Assembly (NCBI RefSeq): GCF_002999335.1
Contig: NW_020312161.1
Span: forward strand, 1 to 60,634
Source: Cyclospora cayetanensis
Lineage: Eukaryota > Apicomplexa > Conoidasida > Eucoccidiorida > Eimeriidae
DNA length: 60,634 nt
Reading direction: 5' to 3'
Positions 25,801 to 39,530 of this stretch are shown piece after piece (the stretch's first letter is position 1; each line of letters opens with the position of its first letter). Under the pieces are notes generated by a model. The model worked only from the letters and a program-made list of their open reading frames with translations, had not been told where the DNA came from and did no database searches. Both the position numbers and the translations under genes were made by a program.

Positions 25801-28800
25801 ATAACACATGAGCATCCATGTGAGACACACATCGAGTTCAGTGCGCAGCCTACTGCTGTTCATGCGCTTGCTCATAACAACAGTGCTAGCCATCCCACTG
25901 CAGCACACAAGCTAGCCGCTCCACTGACCCTACATGCATTACCTACAGCATAAACACATACTACACCCCACATCTTTGCATACAAACAGTGCGGTACCCT
26001 AGCCAAGCAGCATGCAAATGTTCAACAGCCTCCATATCAATTCCGCATCAAAGCCACGGCATGTGCTAGCCGATAAGCCCGTGCTAGAACCACTCTAGTC
26101 TTATACCCAAGCTCGCATAAGCATTCCATACCCTAAAAACAATTGACCACTTCCCCCTCCTCGTGCCCTACAACGACCCTCCCCATATTCTGCAGCTCCA
26201 ATTCCGCATAGCCCCATACTGACATAAGTGGTTCTATTGCTGCTATTGACATTGTTGCTTTGACCACATGCAATACGACACGACGACACCAACGCAGATT
26301 TAAGCATAGGAGCCCTACTGCCACTAGATTCCAAACAACCTGCCAACTCAACATCGTAATGCCAAAGTCGCCTAAACGCACGGACGCCTGCCTGTCTCCA
26401 CCAACACTCCGCACCACAGGTCTAGGGGACCTGTGGTTCCAAACACCAGCTACGCCACATTGGCTGCTTATCCGCACCCACACCCAAACCGCACATGGCT
26501 TCCACAACCCACGACCTGAAAATCGCCAACGCAGTCAGACATTAGCGAATGCGCGCCATCAGTGCAAACGCTGCATTACGCACAACAGCGAAACATCAAA
26601 GAAGTACAGCAGCTGGAAGGTGTTTAGGCTCTCCTGAACAAGCATGCCGCTCGACCCTACAATTGTCCCTTTCACCTTCTGCCACTGCATTAGATAATAT
26701 GTGAGCATCGATGTAAACCGAATTTGCACTGCAGTGGGCAGCCTACTGCTGTTTATGCGCCTGCACATAACACCAGTCCTAGCCATCCCACTGCAGCACA
26801 CAACATAGATGCTACCCTGACCATACATGCATTACCGACAGCAACAGCACATACTACACCCCACACCTTTGCATGCAAACAGCGCGCTGCTCGATGCATG
26901 CAGCGTGCAAATGTCCACCAGCCTCCATATCAATTCCACATCAAAGCGACGGCAAGTGCTAGCCGATGCGCCCATGCTAGAACCACTCTAGTCTTATGGC
27001 CATGCTCGCATAAGCATTCCATCCGCTAAAAACAACTGACCAATTCTCCAAACAAATGCCATACAACAAACCTCTACATTGTATGAAGCACCAAGTCTGC
27101 ATAGCCCAATACTGAGATAAGCGGTTCTATTGCTGCTATTGACATTGTTGCTTTGACCACATGCAATACGACACGACGACACCAACGCAGATTCAAGCAC
27201 AGGAGCCCAACTGCCACTGGATTCCAAATTACCTGCAAACTCAGCATCGTAATGCCAAAGTCGCCTAAACGCACGGATGCCTGCAAGTCTCCACCAACAC
27301 TCCGCAACACAGGTCTAGGGGACCAGTGGTACCAAACACCACCTACGCCACATTGGCTGCTTATCCGCACCCACACCCAAACCGCACATGGCATCTACAA
27401 CCCACTCCCTAAGAATCACAAACGCGAGCCGACATTAGCAAATGCGCACCATCAGTGCAAACCCTGCATTACGTACAACAGAAAAACATCAAAGATCTAC
27501 AGCGACTCGAAGGTGCTTAGGCTCTCCTGAACAAGCATGCCGCTCTCCCCTACAATTGTCTCCTGCACCTTCGGCCACTGCAATAGATAACATATGAGCA
27601 TCCGTGTGAGGCTCACATGGAGTGCAGTGCGCAGCCTAATGCTGCTCATGCGCCTGCTCATAACAACAGTGCTAGCCATCCCACTGCAGCACACAAGCTA
27701 GATGCTGGCCTGACCCTACATGCATTACCGACAGCAATAAGCACATGCAACACCCCACACCGTTGCATGCAAAGAGCACACTGCCATAGACATGCAGCAT
27801 GCAAATGCCCACCAGCCTCCATATCAATTCCGCATCAAAGCGACGGCATGTGCTGGCCGATAAGCCCGTGCTAGAACCACTCTAGTCTTATGGCCATGCT
27901 CGCATAAGCATTCCATACACTAAAAACAACTGACCAATTCTCCAAACACGTGCCATAGCACCAGCCTTCGCATTGTATGAAACACCAATTCGGCATAGGT
28001 TCATACTGACATAAGCGGTTCTATTGCTTCTATTGATATTGTTGCTTTGACCACATGCAATACGACACGACGACACCAACGCAGTTTTAAGCACAGAAGC
28101 CCTGCTCCCACTAGATTCCAAACCACCTGCTAACTCAGTGTCGTCATGTCAAAGCCGCCTACACCCAGGGACGCCTGCCTGTCTCCACCAACACTCCGCA
28201 CCACAGGTCTAGGGGACCAGTGGTACCAAACACCAGCTACGCCACGTTAGCTGCTTATCCGCACCCACACCCAAACCGCACCTGGCTTCCACAACCCACG
28301 TACTGAAAATCGTCAACGTACACCGGCATTAGCAAATGCGCACTATCAGCGCAAACGCTGCATTAAGTACAAAACCGAAATATCAAACACCTCCAGCGAC
28401 TCGAAGGTGCTTAGGCTCTCCTGAGCAAGCATGCCGCTCGCCCCTACAGTTGTCCATTTCACCGTCGGACATTGCAATAGCTCATATGTGAGCATTCACC
28501 CTGTTAGACACTTATCGACTGCAGTAGGCAGCCTATTGCTGTTCATGCGCCTGCACATAACAACAGTGCTAGCCATCCCACTGCAGCACACAACCTAAAT
28601 GCTGCCCTGACCCTACATGCAATAGCTTCAGCGAAAACACATTCTACACCCTACACCTTTGCAGGCAAACACCGCATTGCACGATGCATGCAGCGTCCAA
28701 ATGTTCAACAGCCTCCATATCAATTCCGCATCAAAGCGACGGCAAGTGCTAGCCGATAAGCCCGTGCTAGAACCACTCTAGTCTTATGGCCATGCTCGCA

Positions 28801-31800
28801 TAAGCATTCCATACACTAAAAACAACTGACCACCTCTGCAAACACATGGAATGCAACAAGCCTCCACATTGTATGAAGCACCGATTCGGCATAGCCCCAT
28901 ACTGAGATAAGCGGTTCTATTGCTGCTATTGACATTGTTGCTTTGACCACATGCAATACGACACGACGACACAAACGCAGATTTAAGCACAGGAGCCCTA
29001 CTCCCACTGGATTCCGAATTACCTGCAAACTCAGCATCGTCCTGCCAAAGTCGCCTAAACGCACGGATGCCTGCCTGTCTCCACCAACACTCCGTACCAC
29101 AGGTCTAGGGGACCAGTGGTACCAAACACCAGCTACGCCACATTAGCTGCTTATCCGCACCCACACCCAAACTGCACCTGGCTTCCACAACCCACTCCCT
29201 GAAAATCGCCAAAGCAAGGAGGCAGTAGCGAACTCCACCCCTCAGCGCAAACGCTGCATTAAGTACAACAGCGAAACATCAAAGGAGTACAGTAACTCGA
29301 AGGTGCTTAGGCTCTCCTGAACAAGCATGCTGCTCGCCCCTACAATTGTCTCCTGCACCTTCGGCCACTGCAATAGATAATATGTGAGCATACGTGCAAG
29401 ACTCACATCGAGTTCAGTGCGCAGCCTAATGCTGCTCATGCGTCTGCAGATAACAACAGTGCTAACCATCCCACTGCAGCACACAACATAGATGCTGCCC
29501 TGACCCTACATGCATTACCGACAGCAAAAAGCACATACTACACCCCACACCTTTGCATGCAAAGAGCACATGGACCCTTCCATGCGGCATGCAAATGTTT
29601 ACCAGCCTCCATATCAATTCCGCATCAAAGCGACGGCAAGAGCTAGCCGATAAGCCCGTGCTAGAACCACTCTAGTCTTATGGTCAAGCTCGCATAAGCA
29701 TTCCATACACTAAAAACAACTGACCACCTCTGCAAATACATGGAATGCAACAAGCCTCCACATTGTATGAATCACCGATTCGGCATAGCCCCATACTGAG
29801 ATAAGCGGTTCTATTGCTGCTATCGACATTGTTGCTTTGACCACATGCAATACGACACGACGACACCAACGCAGATTTAAGCACAGGAGCCCTACTGCCA
29901 CTAGATTCCGAATTACCTGCAAACTCAGCATCGTCCTGCCAAAGTCGCCTAAACGCACGGATGCCTGCCTGTCTCCACCAACACTCCGCACCACAGGTCT
30001 AGGGGACCAGTGGTACTAGACACCAGCTACGCCACATTAGCTGCTTATCCGCATCCATACCCAAACCGCACCTGGCTTCCACAACCCACTGGCTGAAAAT
30101 CGTCAAAGCGGACCGCCCTTAGCGAGCGCGTGCCATCAGTGCAAACGCTGCATTACGTACAACAGCGAATCATCAAAAAACTGCAGCAACTCGAAGGTGC
30201 TTAGGCTCTCCTGAACAAGCATGCTGCTCGCCCCTACAATTTTCCCTTTCACCTGCTCCCACTGCATTAGATAATATGTGAGCATCGATGTAAACTCGCG
30301 TCGAGGTCACTGCGCAGCCGACTGCTGTTCGTGCGCCTGCACATAACAAGACTGCTAACCATCCCACTGCAGCACACAACATAGATGCTACCCTGACCAT
30401 ACATGCATTACCTACACCAAAAGCACATACTACACCCCACACCTTTGCATGCAAACAGCGCACTGCTCGATGCATGCAGCGTGCAAATGTTCAACAGCCT
30501 TCATATCAATTCCGCATCAAAGCGACGGCAAGTCCTAGCCGATAAGCCCGTGCTAGAACCACTCTAGTCTTATGGCCAAGCTGATATAAGCATTCCATAC
30601 GCTAAAAACAACTGCCCACCTCTCCAAGCAAATGCAATACAACAAGCCTGCACATTGTATGAAGCACCAAGTCCGCATAGCCCAATATTGACATAAGCGG
30701 TTCTATTGCTGCTGTTGACATTGTTGCTTTGACCACATGCAATACGACACGACGACACAAACGCAGATTTAAGCACAGGAGCCGTACTGCCACTAGATTC
30801 CAGACAACCTGCCAACTCAGCATCGTAATGCCAAAGCAGCCTAAACGCAGGGACGCCTGCCTGTCTCCACCAACACTCCGCACCACAGGTCTAGGGGACT
30901 AGTGGTACCAAACACCAGCTACGCCACATTGGCTACTTATCCGCACCCACACCCAAACCGCACCTGGCTTCCACAACCCACTCCCTGAAAATCGTCAACG
31001 CAGACCGACATTAGCAAATGCTCACCATCAGTGCAGATGCTTCATTAAGTACAACAGCGAAACATCAAAGAACTCCAGCAACTCGAAGGTGCTTAGGCTC
31101 TCCTGAACAAGCATGCCGCTCGCCCCTACAATTGTCCATTTCACCTGCTCCCACTGCAATAGCTACTATACAACAACTCACCTGCAGCACACATGGAGTG
31201 CAGTCAGCAGCCTACTTCTGTTCATGCGCCTGCACATAGCAACAGTGCTAGCCATCCCACTGCAGCACACAACATAGATGCTGCCCTGACCCTACATGCA
31301 TTACCTACAGCAATAAGCACATACTACAACCCACACCTTTGCATGCACAGAGCGCACTGCCCGAGGCATGCAGCGTGCAAATGTTCAACAGCCTCCATAT
31401 CAATTCCGCATCAAAGCGACGGCAAGTGCTAGCCGATAAGCCCGTGCTAGAACCATTCTAGTCTTATGGCCAAGCTCGCATGAGCATTCCATACGCTAAA
31501 AACAACTAACTATTTCTCTAACCGCAGATGACGCAGCCATCCTCCGCGTTCTACGAAGCACCAACTCGCCATAGGTCCATGCTGACATAAGCAGTTCTAT
31601 TGCTGCTGTTGATATTGTTGCTTTGACCACATGCAATACGACACGACGACACCAACGCAGATTTAAGCATAGGAGCCCTACTCCCACTGATTTCCCAACC
31701 ACCTGCTAACTCAGCATCGCAATGCCAAAGTCACCTAAACGCACGAACGCCTGCCTGTCTCCACCAACACTCTGCACCACAGGTCTAGGGGACCAGTGGT

Positions 31801-32665
31801 TCCAAACACCAGCTACGCCACATTGGCTGCTTATCCGCACCCACACCCAAACCGCACCTGGCTTCCACAACCCACTGGCTGGACATGGCCAACGGAGACC
31901 AACATTAGCAAATGCGCACCATCAGCGCGAAAGCTGCATTAAGTACAACAGTGGATCATCAAACAAGTCCAGCGACTCCAAGGTGCTTAGGCTCTCCTGA
32001 GCAAGCATGCCGCTCTCCCCTACAATTGTCCCTTTCACCTGCTGCCACTGCAATAGATACCATATGAGCATTAATGTGAAACATACATGGAGAGCAGTGC
32101 GCAGCCTACTCCTGCTCATGCGCCTGCACATAACAACAGCGCTAACCATCCCACTGCAGCACACAACCTAGATGCTGCCTTGAGCATACATGCACTACCT
32201 ACAGCAGTAACACATGCTACACACCACACCTTTGCATGCAAAGAGCGCACTGCCCGAGCCACGCAGCGTGCAAATGTTCACCAGCGTCCAGATCAATTCC
32301 GCATCAAAGCGACGGCAAGTGCTTGCCGATGGGCCCGTGACAGAACCACAGTAGTCTTATGGCCATGCTCGCATAAGCACTCCATACACTAAAAACAACT
32401 GACCACTTCTCCGAACACATGCAATGCGCCGAGCCTACACATATTGCGTGAAGCACTGATTCGGCATAGCCCCATAATGACATAAGCGGTTCTATTGCTG
32501 CTATTGACATTGTTGCTTTGACCACATGCAATACGACGACACCAACGCAGATTTAAGCATAGGAGCCCTACTGCCACTGAATTCCGAACAACCTGCCAAC
32601 TCAGCATCGCAAGGTCAAACTAGCCTAAACGCACGAACGCCTGCCTGTCTCCACCAACACTCCGC

Positions 32666-33026
32666 ACCACAGGTCTAGGGGACCAGTGGTTCCAAACACC
32701 AGCTACGCCACATTGGCTGCTTATCTGCACCCACACCCAAACCGCACCTGGCTTCCACAACCCACGAACTTAAATTCGCCAACGCAGACCAGCATTAGCA
32801 AATGCGCACCATCAGCGCAAACGCTGCATTACCTACAACAGCAAAACATCAAACAACCACAGCGACTCTATGGTGCTTAGGCTCTGCTGAGCAAGCATGC
32901 TGCTCGCCCCTACAATTGTCCCATTCACCCGCTGTCACTGGATTCCAAACAACCTGCCAACTCAACATCGTAATGCCAAAGCAGCCTAAACGCACGAACG
33001 CCTGCCTGTCTCCACCAACACTCCGC
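32666..33026. repeat. Unit 37, internally deleted copy (361 bp)
   Basis: The two flanking hairpins are 361 bp apart instead of about 892, so about 531 bp is missing. The sequence follows a normal unit through TACAATTGTCCCATTCACC and GCTGTCACTG, then jumps at about 32936-32940 to GATTCCAAACAACC, which normally lies next to CCTACTGCCACTG about 530 bp further on. Both parent sites carry CACTG (GCCACTG in many copies), so the junction has at least 5 bp of microhomology. The lost part includes the CATAACAACAG block, the TTTGCATGCAAA palindrome, the CTAGA/TCTAG hairpin and the TTGACCACATGC block. Confidence 0.95.
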
Positions 33027-34160
33027 ACCACAGGTCTAGGGGACCAGTGGTACCAAACACCAGCTACGCCACATTAGCTGCTTATCCGCATCCACACCCA
33101 AACCGCACCTGGCTTCCACAACCCACTGCCTGGAAATCGTCGACGCAAACCGACATTAGCAAATGCGCACCATCAGCGCAAACGCTGCATTAAGTACAAC
33201 AGCGAAACATCAAAGAACTCCAGCGACTCGAAGGTGCTTAGGCTCTCCTAAACAAGCATGCCGCTCGCCCCTACAATTGTCCCATTCACCTGGTGTCAAT
33301 GCAGTAGATCATATATGATCATCCATGTGAGACACACATCGGGGTCAGTGCGCAGGCGACTGCTGTTCATGCGCCTGCACATAACAAGACTGCTAACCAT
33401 CCCACTGTACCACACAAGCTAGATGCTGCCCTGACCCTACATGCATCAGCTACAGCAAAAACACATACTACACCCCACACCTTTTCATGGAAACAGCGAA
33501 CTTCGTGGATGCATACAGCATGCAAATGTTCATCAGCCTCCATATCAATTCCGCATCAAATCGACGGCATGTGCTAGCCGATGGCCCGTGCTAGAACCAC
33601 TCTAGTCTTATACCGAAGCTGGCATAAGCATTCCATACGCTAAAAACAACTGACCAATTCTCCAAGCACATGCAATAGAACAAGCCTCCACATTGTATGG
33701 AACACCAATTCGGCATAGGTCCATACTGATATAAGCCCTTCTATTGCTGCTATTGACATTGTTGCTTTGACCACATGCAATACGACACGACGACACCAAC
33801 GCAGATATAAGCACAGGAGCCCTACTGCCACTAGATTCCAAACAACCTGCCAACTCAGCGTCGTAAGGCCAAAGCAGCCTAAACGCACGAACGCCTGCCA
33901 ATCTTCACCGATACTCCGCACCACAGGTCTAGGGGACCAGTGGTACCAAACACCAGCTACGCCACATTGGCTGCTTATCCGCACCCACACCCAAACCGCA
34001 CCTGGCTTCCACAACCCACTGCCTGGAAATCGTCGACGCAAACCGACATCAGCAAATGCGCACCATCAGCGCAAACGCTGCATTACCTACAACAGCGCAA
34101 CATCAAAGAACTCCAGCGACTTGAAGGTGTTTAGGCTCTCCTGAACAAGCATGCCGCTTG

Positions 34161-34184
34161 CCCCTACAATATTAGATAGTATAT
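34161..34184. repeat. 25-bp deletion, unit 39
   Basis: CCTACAAT joins directly to ATTAGATAGTATATG. The intervening TGTCCC through CCACTGC segment, 25 nt in related copies, is absent. This matches the 868-bp spacing exactly. Confidence 0.85.
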
Positions 34185-37100
34185 GACCATCCATGGGAGA
34201 CGCACATCCAGTGCAGCGCGCAGCCTATTGCTGTTCATACGCCTGCACATAACAAGAGTGCTAACCATCCCACTGCAGCACACAACCTAGATGCTGCCCT
34301 GACCCTACATGCATTACCTACAGCAATAACACATACTACACCCCACACCTTTACATGCACAGAGCGCACTGTTCGATGCATACAGCATGCAAATGTTCAA
34401 CAGCCTCCATATCAATTTCGCATCAAAGCGACGGCAAGTGCTAGCCGATGGGCCCGTGCTAGAACCACTCTAGTCTTATACCCAAGCTCGCATAAGCATT
34501 CCATACGCTAAAAACAACTGACCAATTCTCCAAGCACATGCCATACAACACGCCTTCACATTGTATGGAACACCAAGTCCGCATAGGTCCATACTGAGAT
34601 AAGTGGTTCTATTGCTGCTATTGACATTGTTGCTTTGACCACATGAAATACGACACAACGACACTAACGCAGACATAAGCACAGGAGCCCTACTCCCACT
34701 GGATTCCAGAGGACCACCCAACTCAGCATGGTAATGCCAAAGCAGCCTAAACGCACGAACGCCTGCCTGTCTCCACCAACACTCCGCACCACAGGTCTAG
34801 CGGACCAGTGGTACCAAACACCAGCTACGCCACATTGGCTGCTTATCCGCACCCACACCCAAGCCGCACCTGGCTTCCACAACCCACTCCCTGAAAATCG
34901 TCAACGCAGACCGACATTAGCAAATGCTCACCATCAGTGCAGATGCTTCATTAAGTACAACAGCGAAACATCAAAGAACTCCAGCAACTCGAAGGTGCTT
35001 AGGCTCTCCTGAACAAGCATGCCGCTCGCCCCTACAATTGTCCTTTTCACCTGCTGCCACTGCAATAGATAACATATGAGCATCCAAGTGAGACACACAT
35101 GGAGTACAGTGCGCAGCCGACTGCTGTTCATGCGCCTGCACGTAACAACAGTGCTAACCCTCCCACTGCAGCACACAACATAGATGCTGCCCTGACCATA
35201 CATGCACTACCTACAGCAAAAACGCATACTACACCCTACACCTTTGCATGCGAAGAGCGCTCTACCTGATTCATGCAGCGTGCAAATGTTCACCAGCCTC
35301 CATTTCAATTCCGCATCAAAGCGGCGGCAAGTGCTAGCCGATAAGCCCGTGCTAGAACCACTCTAGTCTTATGGCCATGCTCGCATAATCATTCCATACG
35401 CTAAAAACAACTGACCAATTCTCCAAACACATACCATGCAACGGGCCTCCATATTGTATGAGCCACCAAGTCCGCATAGTCCAATACTGACATAAGCGGT
35501 TCTATTGCTGCTATTGACATTGTTGCTTTGACCACATGCAATACGACACGACGACACCAACGCAGATTTAAACACAGGAGCCCTACTGCCACTAGATTCC
35601 GAACAACCTGCCAACTCAGCATCGTAATGCCAAAGCAGCCTAAACGCACGGATGCCTGCCTGTCTCCACCAACGCTCCGCACCACAGGTCTAGGGGACCA
35701 GTGGTACCAAGCACCACTTCCGACACATTGGCTGCTTATCCGCACCCACACCCAAACCGCACCTGGCTTCCACAACCCACTGTCTGAAAATCGTCGACGC
35801 AGACCAGCATTAGCAAATGCGCATCATCAGTGCAAACGCTGCATTACGTACAACAGTGAATCATCATATAAGTACAGAGACTCTAGGGTGCTTAGGCTCT
35901 CCTGACCAGGCATGCCGCTCGCCCCCACAATTGTCCATTCCACCTTTGGCTACTGCAATAGATAACATGTGAGCATTCATCTTCAGACATTGACGTCAGT
36001 GCGCAACCTACTGCTGTTCATGCGCCTGCACGTAACAACAGCCCTAGCCATTCCATTGTACCGTACAAGCCAGCTGCTGCCCTGACCATACATGCATTAA
36101 CTACAGCAATAACACATACTACACACCACACCTTTGCATGCAAACAGCCCACTGTTCGATGCATGCAGCGTGCAAATGTTCAACAGCCTCCATATCAATT
36201 CCACATCAAAGCGACAGCAAGTGCTAGCCGATAAGCCCGTGCTAGAACCACTCTAGTCTTATACCCAAGCTCGCATAAGCATTCCATACGCTAAAAACAA
36301 CTGACCACCTCTGCGAACACATGCCATACAGCACGGCTCCATATTGTATGAAGCACCAAGTCCGCATAGCCCAATACTGACATAAGCGGTTCTATTGCTG
36401 CTATTGACATTCTTGCTTTGACCACATGCAATACGACACGACGACACCAACGCAGATTTAAACACAGGAGCCGCACTGCCACTGAATTCCAAACCACATG
36501 CCAACTCAGCATCGTAGTGCCAAAGCAGCCTAAACGCAGGGACGCCTGCCTGTCTCCACCAACACTCCGCACCACAGGTCTAGGGGACTAGTGGTACCAA
36601 ACACCAGCTACGCCACATTGGCTGCTTATTCGCACAGACACCCAAACCGCACCTGGCTTCCACAACCCACGACCTGGAAATCGTCAACGCAGACCAGCAT
36701 TAGCAAATGCGCACCATCAGCCCAAACGCTGCATTAAGTACACCAACGAAACATCAAAGAACTCCAGCAACTCGAAGGTGCTTAAGCTCTTGTGAGCCAG
36801 CATGGCGCTCGCCCCTACAGTTGTCTCCTGCACCTTCGGCCACTGCAATAGATCATATATGGTCTACCTTGTGAGACTCACATCGAGTGCAGTGCGCAGC
36901 CTACTGCTGTTCATGCGCCTGCACATAACAGCAGTGCTAACCATCCCACTGCAGCACACAACCTAGATGCTGCCCTGACCCTACATGCATTACCTACAGC
37001 AAAAAGCACCCACTACACGCCACACCTTTGCATGCAAAGAGCACACGGCCATAGACATGCAGCGTGCAAATGTTCACCAGCCTCCATATCAATTCTGCAT

Positions 37101-39502
37101 CAAAGCGACGGCATGTGCTAGCCGATAAGCCCGTGCTAGAACCACTCTAGTCTTATGGCCAAGCTCGCATAAGCATTCCATACGCTAAAAACAACTGACC
37201 AATTCTCCAAACAAATGCAATACAACAAGCCTCCACATTGTATAGAGCACCAAGTCCGCATAGTCCAATACTGACATAAGCGGTTCTATTGCTGCTATTG
37301 ACATTCTTGCTTTGACCACATGCAATACGACACGACGACACCAACGCAGATTTAAACACAGGAGCCCTACTGCCACTGGATTCCGAACAACCTGCCAACT
37401 CAGCATCGTCCTGCCAAAGTCGCCTAAACGCACGGATGCCTGCAAGTCTCCACCAACACTCCGTACCACAGGTCTAGGGGACCAGTGGTACCAAACACCA
37501 CTTCCGACACATTGCCTGCTTATCCGCACCCACACCCAAACCGCACAGGGCTTCCACAACCCACTGGCTGAAAATCGTCAACGCAGACCGACGTTAGCAA
37601 ATGCGCACCATCAGTGCAAACCCTGTATTACGCACAACAGCGAAACATCAAAGAACTACAGCCACTGGAAGGTGCTTAGGCTCTCCTGAGCAAGCATGCC
37701 GCTCGCCCCTACAGTTGTCCATTTCACCTTCGGCCACTGCATTAGATTATACATCAGCATTCATCTGCAAACATCGAGGTCAGTGCGCAGCCGACTGTTG
37801 TTCATGCGCCTGCACATAACAACAGTGCTAACCATCCCACTGCAGCACACAACCTAAATGCTGCCCTGACCCCATATGCATTATCTATAGCAAAAGCACA
37901 TGCTACACCCCACACCTTTGCACGCAAACAGCGCACAGCCCGAGCCGTGCAGCGTGCAAATGTTCAACAGCCTCCATATCAATTCCGCATCAAAGCGACA
38001 GCAAGTGCTAGCCGATAAGCCCGTGCTAGAACCACTCTAGTCTTATGGCCATGCTCGCATAAGCATTCCATACGCTAAAAACAACTGACCACCTCTCCAA
38101 AGACACGCCATGCAACAGGCCTCCACAATGTATGAAGCATCGATTCGGCATAGCCCAATACTGACATAAGCGGTTCTATTGCTGCTATTGACATTGTTGC
38201 TTTGACCACATGCAATACGACACGACGACACCAACGCAGATATAAGCACAGGAGCCCTACTCCCACTGGATTCCAAACAACCTGCCAACTCAGCATCGTA
38301 AGGCCAAAGCAGCCTAAACGCAGGGACGCCTGGCCATTTCCACCAACACTCCGTACCACAGGTCTATGGGACCAGTGGTACCAAACACCACCTGCGCCAC
38401 ATTGGCTGCTTATCCGCACCCACACCCAAACCGCACCTGGCTTCCACAACCCACGTACTGAAAATCGTCAACGCAGACCGACATTAGCAAATGCTCACCA
38501 TCAGTGCAGATGCTTCATTAAGTACAACAGCGAAACATCAAAGAACTCCAGCAACTCGAAGGTGCTTAGGCTCTCCTGAACAAGCATGCCGCTCGCCCCT
38601 ACAATTGTCCCAAACACCTGCTGCCACTGCATTGGATAACACAAGAGCATCCATGTGACACACAGATGCAGTGTAGTGCACAGCCGACTCCTTTTCATGC
38701 GCCTGCACATAACAACAGTGCTAGCCATCCCACTGCAGCGCACAACATAGATGCTGCCCTGACCATACATGCATTACCTACAGCAATAACACATACTACA
38801 CTCCACAACTTTGCATGCACAGAGCGCACTGCCCGAGGCATGCAACGTGCAAATGTTCAACAGCCTCCATTTCAATTCCGCATCAAAGCGACAGCAAGTG
38901 TTAGCCGATAAGCCCGTGCTAGAACCACTCTAGTCTTATGGCCATGCTCGCATAATCATTCCATACGCTAAAAACAACTGACCAATTCTCCAAACACATA
39001 CCGTCCACCTGACCTCCGGATAGTATATAAAACCAAGTCCGCATAGGTCCATACTGACATAAGCGGTTCTATTGCTGCTATTGACATTGTTGCTTTGACC
39101 ACATGCAATACGACACGACGACACCAACGCAGATTTAAGCACAGGAGCCCTACTGCCACTAGATTCCAAACAACCTGCCAACTCAGCATCGTAATGCCAA
39201 AGCAGCCTAAACGCACGGATGCCTGCAAGTCTCCACCAACGCTCCGCACCACAGGTCTAGGGTACCAGTGGTACCAAACACCAGCTACGCCACATTAGCT
39301 GCTTATTCGCACAGACACCCAAACCGCACCTGGCTTCCACAACCCACTGCCTGAAAACCGTCAACGCAGACCAGCATTAGCAAATGCGCACCATCAACCA
39401 AAATGCTGCATTACGTACAACAGCGAAACATCGAAGAATTCCAGCGACTGGAAGGTGTTTAGGCTCTCCTGAACAAGCATGCTACTCGCCCCTACAATTG
39501 TC

Positions 39503-39530
39503 CCAAACACCTGCTGTTCACCTGCTGCCA
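39503..39530. repeat. 11-bp tandem duplication, unit 45
   Basis: CACCTGCTG occurs twice in succession (ACACCTGCTGT then TCACCTGCTGC). Most units have it once. The unit is 904 bp, 11 bp longer than its neighbours. Confidence 0.85.

Larger units (their letters stand above)
20162..32665. repeat. Units 23-36, central subfamily
   Basis: Unit starts are 20162, 21054, 21947, 22840, 23733, 24627, 25520, 26413, 27306, 28200, 29096, 29990, 30882 and 31776. Spacing is very regular at 890-896 bp. The state GATAAGCCCGTG replaces GATGGGCCCGTG in many copies. The TGCATGCAAAGAGC palindrome context is common here, and the block after the hairpin is usually CCAAACACCAGCTACGCC. Several copies carry TCTCCTGCACCTTCGGCC in place of the commoner TCCCTTTCACCTGCTGCC (for example near 25785, 27549 and 29349). 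Unit 36 has a 5-bp deletion near 32535, identical to one in unit 21. No gene is visible. Confidence 0.92.
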
